From Bacteroidales bacterium (lineage in GTDB: Bacteria; Bacteroidota; Bacteroidia; Bacteroidales; WCHB1-69), in assembly GCA_024400785.1 (NCBI GenBank), contig JAKSME010000007.1:1-37931 (forward strand): a DNA stretch of 37,931 nt, in the 5' to 3' direction. The notes below the pieces were generated by a model. That model was given only the letters and a program-made list of their open reading frames with translations, did no database searches and was not told the DNA's origin. How positions within the stretch are numbered: the first letter of the stretch is position 1; each line of letters opens with the position of its first letter. A program made the position numbers and the translations under genes. Below are positions 24,651 to 31,189 of the stretch, piece by piece.

Positions 24651-24962
24651 TAAGGTTAAAATTTTTTTATTTCTCCGTTTCCGACACGGCTCATCCCGTT
24701 TTGTAATTATATATATATCATTTAAAACTTCTGCTTTTTTGTAAAATATACGGACTTTTTTTCCAAGCCCAGACGCTGTCAAACAAAAATCATCATTTGT
24801 CAAGGTTGATGAAAATAGGGGAAATATGGTGCTTTTATTGAAATGTGTTCTATCAAATTGTTGATTTTTAGATAAATACAAATTAAGATTTAAACATAAA
24901 ATATTAACAGAATGCTGTTTGTTTTATTTGAAAAAATCAAAAAATAACCCGTTAATAAGCAT
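24651..24962. other. A/T-rich divergent intergenic region, no gene seen
   Basis: The space between rpsF and ftsQ (24573-25061, 489 bp) is the longest non-coding stretch. Apart from the two outward promoter boxes I see no RNA gene, repeat or convincing ORF. A 96-codon minus-strand frame (24591-24881) overlaps the rpsF promoter and has a low-complexity composition, so it is rejected. There are long T and A runs and an alternating TA tract near 24710. Confidence 0.6.
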
Positions 24963-24970
24963 TATCTTTG
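24963..24970 (+). promoter_or_regulatory. Promoter -7 box TATCTTTG for ftsQAZ
   Basis: TATCTTTGCAC matches TAnnTTTG. The leader to the ftsQ ATG is about 85 nt and is C-rich, unlike the A/T-rich DNA upstream of it. No -33 TTTG at the usual distance. Confidence 0.45.
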
Positions 24971-25061
24971 CACACTATTCAAACTGCCAAATGCCGACGG
25001 GTTGTTGTTCCCCCGAGGCGTCCTCCACAACTGCATCCCATAACCATCATTCCCACCTTTA

Positions 25062-25823
25062 ATGAAGAAACTGAAAAGTATTCTCGTATTCTTTTTTTTG
25101 GCCTGCGTTATCGTTCTCGTGGGGGTGGCTGTTGTGCATCATTTGAACATGACTTGCAACACGTTGGAAGTCTGTGTCGAAACAGTCTCTGGGCCGACTC
25201 CCCTGACGGAAAAAGTCGCCCACCGGCTCATCACCGACTCGGAAGCCAACCCCATTGGGAAAAAAGTACGCAAGGTTGACGCCGCCGCACTGGAAACCGC
25301 TCTCCGGAAGAACCCCTGGTTCAATAAAATCACTGCCACCACGGTCAAGGGAAGCCGCCTCATAGTCACCCTCTCCGCAAAATGCCCCATCGCACTGCTC
25401 TGCCTCTCCGATGCCGACCCGCTCCTCCTCGCCGACAACGGCCAACTGCTTCCCGATGACGCACATATCACCAACCTCCCCGTCATCAACGGCTCAATTA
25501 CCAAACTCTCTCCCAACTTCTCTGTGAAAAAATCAAAGCAGACAGGACTCAAAAACGCATACTCAACCGCACTCTTCCTCTGCAAAAACAAAGACTACGC
25601 CGCACAGTACCCGCAGATCTTCGTCCGTCCCGACGGACTTGTCGAGCTCTACAGCATCTACGGCGACCAGCCCGTTCTCATTGGAAATGCAGACAAACTG
25701 CCGGAAAAACTCGCCAACGTCGACATCGCCTACAAAAAAGGCATACTGACCGCCGGCAATTACAAAGCCTTGGATGCACGCTTTCACAACCGCATCTACG
25801 CAATCAAATCGCAAACCAATTAA
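25062..25823 (+). CDS. ftsQ: Cell division protein FtsQ (divergent Bacteroidetes type)
   Basis: 253 residues. One N-terminal membrane helix (~7-25, ILVFFFLACVIVLVGVAVV) and a periplasmic part with a POTRA-like region followed by the beta domain: ALRKNPWFNKITATTVKGSRLIVTLSAKCPIALL is the typical FtsQ-like stretch (N-P-W-F ... A-x-x-P-I-A). It connects early and late divisome proteins. It is assigned from this pattern and from the directly following ftsA (11 bp) and ftsZ. The coding sequence is markedly C-rich at third positions. murC, normally just upstream in the dcw cluster, is absent. Confidence 0.88.
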   Translation: MKKLKSILVFFFLACVIVLVGVAVVHHLNMTCNTLEVCVETVSGPTPLTEKVAHRLITDSEANPIGKKVRKVDAAALETALRKNPWFNKITATTVKGSRLIVTLSAKCPIALLCLSDADPLLLADNGQLLPDDAHITNLPVINGSITKLSPNFSVKKSKQTGLKNAYSTALFLCKNKDYAAQYPQIFVRPDGLVELYSIYGDQPVLIGNADKLPEKLANVDIAYKKGILTAGNYKALDARFHNRIYAIKSQTN

Positions 25824-25834
25824 CCTTCCTCACT

Positions 25835-27166
25835 ATGGCCAAAAATAATCAAACTCAAGACAGATCGCCTAAAATGATTGTCGCTCTCGACATCGGTACC
25901 ACCAAAATCCTAATGGCAATGGGGTATATGCGAGAAGACGGGAAAATCGAAGTGTGTGGATACGGCAGCTCTGTGTCCACAGGCGTCAGATACGGATTCG
26001 TGTTCAATCCGAGAGATACCATCAATAACATCAAGACGGCGCTTGAACAGTTGATGAATACGGTCAGCGAACCCGTGAAGGAAGTGTATGTCGGAGTTGC
26101 CGGCCGCCACATCAGAAGCGTGGCCTCTACCAACAGCATCACCCGCCCCGCCGGTCTCGACCGCATGGTGGAAGACGAGGAAATCGAAAACATGCAGCGC
26201 CAAATGGAAGGAATGACCATGCGCAATAGCGAAATCATCGCCGTCATTCCCCAATATTACGAAGTTGATGGGACCATCACCAATCGAGCTAGCGGCACAC
26301 TTTGCCAAAAGCTTGTCGGCCACTACCAATTGGTAACCGGCGACACCGACGAGGTGAAACGTATTGTCCTCAGCGTCAACGGAGCCGAACTCGTGACGAA
26401 GAAACTCATCCTCGAACCCATCGCCTCCGGCATGGTCTGCCTGAGTGACCAGGAAAAGAAAAACGGCGTGGCCCTCATCGATATCGGCGGCGGTACCACC
26501 GACCTCGTCATCTTCTACGAAGGCGTACCCGTTTATGTCAAGGTCATTCCCGTGGGAGGCAAAGCCATCACAGAAGATATCTCTAAACTGAACCTCACTT
26601 TTGAACAAGCCGAAGAACTCAAAATCAGACACGGAAATTGCGTTCCCAATCCCAACAGTAACAACTTCATCACCATTCCCGATTATACGGGCTTCGGCCA
26701 AGGCATGAAGATCAATGAAACCAACCTTTCACAGGTGATTAATGCCCGAGTCGGTGAGGATATTCTCAAACCCGTACAAGAAGCCATCGCCGAATCCGGC
26801 TATGCCAATGTGGTTAACAACATCGTAATCACCGGCGGCGGCTCCCAACTCAAAAACATCCACAGTCTCGCCGAATTCATCATTCACCGCCCTTGCCGAA
26901 TCGGCTATCCTATCTTCGGCATATCTTCTACCATCGACAGCGCACTCAAAAGCCCGGTCAGCTCCACCGCCCTCGGTCTGCTCCAGCTGGGTTGCATGGC
27001 GGAAAAAGGAAGTTTCGTCGAATCCGCTCCCGTGGAAGAACCCAATGAACCTGTAAAGGAACCGAAAAAGAGCGGTGTCAAACTTCCCGACGTCGGCCGC
27101 TTCTTCGACTCTGTAACCGATTGGTTCGGAAAATTCATCACGAATACAGGCGAAGGTATTAACTAA
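25835..27166 (+). CDS. ftsA: Cell division protein FtsA
   Basis: 443 residues, actin-like ATPase. Phosphate-1 motif IVALDIGTTKI, the SHS2 (1C) domain around YVGVAGRHIRSV, phosphate-2 GVALIDIGGGTTDLVIF, and adenosine motif NIVITGGGSQLKNI. The C-terminal tail after a Pro/Glu/Lys linker ends in VGRFFDSVTDWFGKFI, an amphipathic helix that would serve as the membrane-targeting sequence. It tethers FtsZ to the membrane. 27 bp upstream of ftsZ. Confidence 0.97.
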   Translation: MAKNNQTQDRSPKMIVALDIGTTKILMAMGYMREDGKIEVCGYGSSVSTGVRYGFVFNPRDTINNIKTALEQLMNTVSEPVKEVYVGVAGRHIRSVASTNSITRPAGLDRMVEDEEIENMQRQMEGMTMRNSEIIAVIPQYYEVDGTITNRASGTLCQKLVGHYQLVTGDTDEVKRIVLSVNGAELVTKKLILEPIASGMVCLSDQEKKNGVALIDIGGGTTDLVIFYEGVPVYVKVIPVGGKAITEDISKLNLTFEQAEELKIRHGNCVPNPNSNNFITIPDYTGFGQGMKINETNLSQVINARVGEDILKPVQEAIAESGYANVVNNIVITGGGSQLKNIHSLAEFIIHRPCRIGYPIFGISSTIDSALKSPVSSTALGLLQLGCMAEKGSFVESAPVEEPNEPVKEPKKSGVKLPDVGRFFDSVTDWFGKFITNTGEGIN

Positions 27167-27193
27167 TTCATCGTAAATAAAGAACTTTAAGAT

Positions 27194-28909
27194 ATGTCAG
27201 AAGAAATCGTATCAAATTTTGGAGGTAAGACCATGACAGAAGAAATTACATCGAACTACGGCGAAGCAAGAAAGAAGACGATTATCAAGGTAATCGGCAT
27301 CGGTGGCGCAGGAAATAACGCTGTGCAACACATGTATAAAGAAGGTATTGTCGGTGTGGATTTCCTCGTTTGCAATACAGACAGAAATGCCGTTGAAAAC
27401 AATGCGGTACCCATGAAGCTGGTTTTCGGCGAAAGCGGCCTCGGCGCAGGCGCCAATCCTAAAGAAGCAGAACGCCTCGCCAACGAAAGCGAAGACAAAA
27501 TCAAAGAAATGATCGGCAACGATACCAAATTGCTGTTCATCACCGCAGGTATGGGTAAAGGCACCGGCACCGGCGCTTCTCCCGTAGTCGCCCGCATCGC
27601 CCGCGAAATGGGAATCCTTACCATCGCAGTCGTTACCTACCCGTACGAACTCGAAGGAACCAAAAGCTTCGATAAAGCTGATAAGGGTATCGCCGAACTG
27701 AAAAAATATGTCGACTCGCTCATCATTGTCCAAAACCAAAAAATGTTGGACGAATATGAAAACGAAACCCTCCGCGTCGCCCTCGGTTACGCCGACGATG
27801 TCCTGAAAAACGCAGTTAAGTGTATCGCCGAACTGATTACCCTCGACGGCTACCAAAATGTCGACTTCCACGATGTAGAAACCATTACCAAGGATAGCGG
27901 CGACGCCATGCTCGGCTTGGCAGAAGCCAGCGGCGAAGACCGCATCGAAAAAGTGGTCGCCGGCGCACTTACCTGCCCCCTGATCGACGACGCAAATGTG
28001 GATTACGCACAAAACTTCCTCTTCTTCGTCCGCTACGGCGAAGGCCGCGAACTTACCGTCGCCGAACTGAAAAAACTGTCCAAGGAATTCGATAAGTTCA
28101 GAAGAGCTGACACTAACGTCATCTGGGGCCATGCAGCCGATAAAGACCTCGGAGACAAAATCCGACTCTCTGTCATTATTACCAACTACACCCACAAAGA
28201 AGAAACTCCCGCTACTGAAATTGCTTGGAAGTCAGAACCGAACAATTCACCTTCTATCGACTCCCTGTTCGACCAACCTGCGGTTATCCAGACACCCGCT
28301 CCGGCTCCCGCTCCAATACCGGCTCCCGCTCCAGCGAATGTCACCACTTCTCCCGCTACTCCCAATGCCAATACCGTGGTTTTTGAACCTAATCCGAGTA
28401 TTCAAGTAACCGAACCCAACGCTAACATCGACACTCAACCATCGAATAGCAATCCTCAAAACTTCTCTCAACAACAACCCGTATTGCAGGCATCCCCAGC
28501 TCCCACTATCGATGATATTTTTAATTTCTCTCAACCACAGCAAAATCCTGTAACTCAACCCAGCCAACCCATTTTTGAACAGCCGACACAACCCGCCTTA
28601 GTTCAGCCCGCGCAACCCAATTTCGGCGAACCTATTCAGCCGTCCGCTCCCAAAGTTCCTGAATTCGCATTTGAAAACGGAACCGCCATCGGCCAAATCC
28701 AAATTTTGGATGATGGAATTGAAGAAAAATATGAGGATCAGCAGAAGTTTGATGATTTCTTGAAAAGACCGGCTTTTGACAGACTTCAGGAAAATGCACC
28801 TAAAGCACAGCAACAAAGAATGGAGCAAATGGTAACCCCCGCAAAAGTGGTTCCGCAACCCAGCTACTCCAAAAATATGTTCTTTAGCGTGATTCCATCC
28901 GTCGATTAA
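27194..28909 (+). CDS. ftsZ: Cell division GTPase FtsZ, long linker form
   Basis: 571 residues from 27194, or 558 from ATG 27233. The GTPase domain spans roughly 28-340: IKVIGIGGAGNNAV, FLVCNTDRNAV and the tubulin signature loop, here AGMGKGTGTGASP with Lys122 where most FtsZ have Gly. About 175 residues of Pro/Gln/Asn-rich linker follow (PAPAPAPIPAPAP and others), then a probable C-terminal conserved peptide FLKRPAF at 522-528 and a 43-residue tail. It forms the Z-ring. The first 13 residues (MSEEIVSNFG...) are near-duplicated at 14-23 (MTEEITSNYG), and only the second ATG has a GGAGGT 6 nt upstream, so the true start is unsure. The 3' end overlaps the convergent WbqC gene by 26 bp. Confidence 0.97.
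   Translation: MSEEIVSNFGGKTMTEEITSNYGEARKKTIIKVIGIGGAGNNAVQHMYKEGIVGVDFLVCNTDRNAVENNAVPMKLVFGESGLGAGANPKEAERLANESEDKIKEMIGNDTKLLFITAGMGKGTGTGASPVVARIAREMGILTIAVVTYPYELEGTKSFDKADKGIAELKKYVDSLIIVQNQKMLDEYENETLRVALGYADDVLKNAVKCIAELITLDGYQNVDFHDVETITKDSGDAMLGLAEASGEDRIEKVVAGALTCPLIDDANVDYAQNFLFFVRYGEGRELTVAELKKLSKEFDKFRRADTNVIWGHAADKDLGDKIRLSVIITNYTHKEETPATEIAWKSEPNNSPSIDSLFDQPAVIQTPAPAPAPIPAPAPANVTTSPATPNANTVVFEPNPSIQVTEPNANIDTQPSNSNPQNFSQQQPVLQASPAPTIDDIFNFSQPQQNPVTQPSQPIFEQPTQPALVQPAQPNFGEPIQPSAPKVPEFAFENGTAIGQIQILDDGIEEKYEDQQKFDDFLKRPAFDRLQENAPKAQQQRMEQMVTPAKVVPQPSYSKNMFFSVIPSVD
27221..27226 (+). promoter_or_regulatory. SD-like GGAGGT before the second FtsZ ATG
   Basis: GGAGGT lies 6 nt before the in-frame ATG 27233, inside the annotated ftsZ coding region. 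The first ATG (27194) is preceded by AACTTTAAGAT without any SD match. It may mark the real or an alternative start. Confidence 0.55.
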
Positions 28910-29510
28910 GATTCTCTCCGGCTTCCGGACCTATATTAAATAATAGGTCAATGACCGATAAATTATCTGTAAACGGAATCCGGTCTTCAAAAACCTGGGA
29001 ATAGGGCGCACTGCCTAACAAGGATTCCCGCTTGGGATGAATCTCATTTCGCAAATCTGTGATTTCAGAATACTCCTTCTCAAAAGTCTCTGTCAGTACG
29101 GGGACTTTTTTTATTTTCAACAACTTCATTAGGGTTGCTGTCAATTCCAAGTTGTAATCAAAAAGGAATTCGTATTTTTGACTGAAAAAAGGGTAAAGAA
29201 AGTCCTTGTAATACAAGAAGTAAGGAGTTCCGCTGTAGGCTGTTTCAATGGCCCGCCAATGCTTCAATTGCCAGTCGCACTTGTAGTCGATGCGAACATC
29301 TTTGATGCACATCCGCTCGGGGTCGGGCCGCGTGGGCAACAGCAAGGGCTGAACCCCGCTCGCTGTCAAAATATTCGTGCGGTTGCGAAAGGGCTGCTTT
29401 TGAAAACTTTCACACCCCTCCATAAAAAATACTTCGCTTTTGGAAATAAAAGCGAAGTATTCTATGTTGGGGAGATAGGCCGTCGATAAGACGATTTTCT
29501 CCGATTTCAT
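28884..29510 (-). CDS. WbqC-family protein
   Basis: 208 residues. The family pattern is clear: STAYLPNIEYFAF, then ESFQKQPFRNRTNILTASG, and DYKCDWQLKHWRAIETAYSGTPYFLYY, ending in LSVIDLLFNIGPE. WbqC-like proteins occur in O-antigen loci and, in Bacteroidetes, as isolated genes; the biochemical role is not established. Its ATG shares a base with the stop of the upstream protease gene (TAATG), indicating translational coupling. The 3' end overlaps the convergent ftsZ by 26 bp. Confidence 0.87.
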   Translation of the reverse strand: MKSEKIVLSTAYLPNIEYFAFISKSEVFFMEGCESFQKQPFRNRTNILTASGVQPLLLPTRPDPERMCIKDVRIDYKCDWQLKHWRAIETAYSGTPYFLYYKDFLYPFFSQKYEFLFDYNLELTATLMKLLKIKKVPVLTETFEKEYSEITDLRNEIHPKRESLLGSAPYSQVFEDRIPFTDNLSVIDLLFNIGPEAGENLNRRMESR

Positions 29511-31171
29511 TATTTCGAAATGATGATTTTAGAACGATAAACGTCACCGGCATTGCTGATTTCCATCATGTACATGCCAGCAGTCAATGAATTGAGATTA
29601 ATATTGAATTCAGGGGCTAATGATACGGTGCGGCTCCAAACGAGGTTGCCCATCATATCATAAACATGGCAAACGCCGTTTCCTTCGTGGAAATCACCGG
29701 AAACAGTAACCATGCCGCTCGTCGGATTCGGAAATACGTTGAGACTCTTGCTTCCTTCGTAGTTGGCAATGGCATCGGGAGAACCAATCATCCAAACACC
29801 TTGCAAAGTGGTAACACCACTGTTGTTCGGATCCAACCACGGTTTCAATTTCTTGGCATTGTTGCTGTTGTTGCCGTTCGTCCAGGAATTGGAAAGCTTG
29901 CCATATTCGTCCATTCCACCAGGATTGCTGCAGCTGCTTGAACCGGCATAAAGCTGTCCGATAATGAGTTTGTCCTTGTTGAATAACGGAGAACCGCTGG
30001 AACCTTGTTCCGTTGCGCCGGTAGCCGTTGCCCAAGTGGTCAGCCAGTACTTTGTGGTGTTGGAATAAACCTGAGCCCCGTTGCGCAAGGTTTGAGGAAT
30101 GCTGAATTTTTTGATGTCACCTCCAGGATGATGAATCGCAGCGCAAGAAGTAGCAGCGTTCAAAGAGGCGGTTTGTGTAGCAGAATTGTCCCATCCAGCC
30201 AAGAATACGTTAAAGATAGGGTTGATGGTTCCGGTGATTTCTACCAACATGAAATCTGAGCTGGAATCGCCATTGTCTTTGGCTTTCAGCGTGTAACCTG
30301 TTGCGGTTTTGTAAATGGAACCGTTGCTGCCGTTGCAAGTAGTGGCTTGATAACCAAAATAGAATTTCCAAGTGCCGCCTTCATAACAGTGGTTGGCAGA
30401 AAGTAAATAATGCTTCTGGTTGGTTGGCGTGTTGCCGGTGTTGTTTACCATGGCACCGGAACACATGTAAATATAACCACCACTGGTCATGGTGTAACAT
30501 ACAACAGACTGGATTTGTGCGTGCCATTGAGCATCGTAACAAATGGCATTCGGATGGCAAGTGCCTTCGGCTGTACCGATACCACCTTCAACATCTTTAT
30601 TAATATGGAAGAAATCGTAGTAACCCTGAGAAAGCTGGTCGATGACCAAATTGCCGTGGAAAGCGACGTTGGCAGGCTCGTAATATTCAAGAATGATGGT
30701 TTCGCCCGGCATTTCCTGCGGATAGAAAGTACCATCTTCCATCTTGTTGAGGCAGGTGAATTTACCGATAAATTCATCTCTGTCGGGAGTATAGAAATAT
30801 AATTCTGCCCCTTCCGGAATATCGAAGGTGCTGAAATTCATGGAAGTAAAGGTGGCTTCCTTCATGTGGAAAGCCACACGCCAAAGTCTGGAGCCATCTG
30901 GCAAATAGTCCATACGACCGCAATTATTGATATTGTAATTCACATCAATGGTAACACCGATTCTCAAAGCGTGGCTCTTGCCTTCAATAGAGGCATCTTC
31001 TGCTAAAAGAGCGTCAACGTCAAGTGCATCAAATTCAATCTCTGGAACGATGGTGGAAATTTCATTGTGTTTGAAAGAATAAGGTTCACCACCATAACTC
31101 ATTTGCGCCATTGCATTGGTTCCCCAGATACAAAAAATGGCGACGAGGGCAATTTGTAATAAATGTTTCAT
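29510..31171 (-). CDS. T9SS-secreted lysyl-endopeptidase-like trypsin-fold protease
   Basis: 553 residues. Signal peptide ~1-23 (ends AMAQ). An N-terminal pro-region to ~205 (with an ALYFYTPD-like beta fold) precedes the chymotrypsin-fold domain: His261 in LLSANHCY, Asp306 in SSDFMLVE, Ser392 in EQGSSGSPLF. This arrangement, with IHHPGGDIKKFS, resembles lysyl endopeptidases (Achromobacter protease I-like). The C-terminus (~475-553) is a T9SS type A sorting domain: LNVFPNPTSGMVTV, VYDMMGNLVW, AGMYMMEISN and KIIISK. It should be exported as a zymogen to the surface. It is the second of a tandem pair (18 bp after the larger paralogue) and coupled to the WbqC gene. Exact P1 specificity is not assigned. 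Confidence 0.92.
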   Translation of the reverse strand: MKHLLQIALVAIFCIWGTNAMAQMSYGGEPYSFKHNEISTIVPEIEFDALDVDALLAEDASIEGKSHALRIGVTIDVNYNINNCGRMDYLPDGSRLWRVAFHMKEATFTSMNFSTFDIPEGAELYFYTPDRDEFIGKFTCLNKMEDGTFYPQEMPGETIILEYYEPANVAFHGNLVIDQLSQGYYDFFHINKDVEGGIGTAEGTCHPNAICYDAQWHAQIQSVVCYTMTSGGYIYMCSGAMVNNTGNTPTNQKHYLLSANHCYEGGTWKFYFGYQATTCNGSNGSIYKTATGYTLKAKDNGDSSSDFMLVEITGTINPIFNVFLAGWDNSATQTASLNAATSCAAIHHPGGDIKKFSIPQTLRNGAQVYSNTTKYWLTTWATATGATEQGSSGSPLFNKDKLIIGQLYAGSSSCSNPGGMDEYGKLSNSWTNGNNSNNAKKLKPWLDPNNSGVTTLQGVWMIGSPDAIANYEGSKSLNVFPNPTSGMVTVSGDFHEGNGVCHVYDMMGNLVWSRTVSLAPEFNINLNSLTAGMYMMEISNAGDVYRSKIIISK

Positions 31172-31189
31172 CTTTCTTGTTTAGATTGA

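Noticed and set aside
24591-24881. 96-codon minus-strand frame
   Set aside because: It covers the rpsF promoter and A/T-rich DNA, has no start signal or recognisable domain, and looks like chance.
27212-28195. 327-codon minus-strand frame opposite ftsZ
   Set aside because: Shadow produced by the C-rich third positions of ftsZ; composition is not protein-like.
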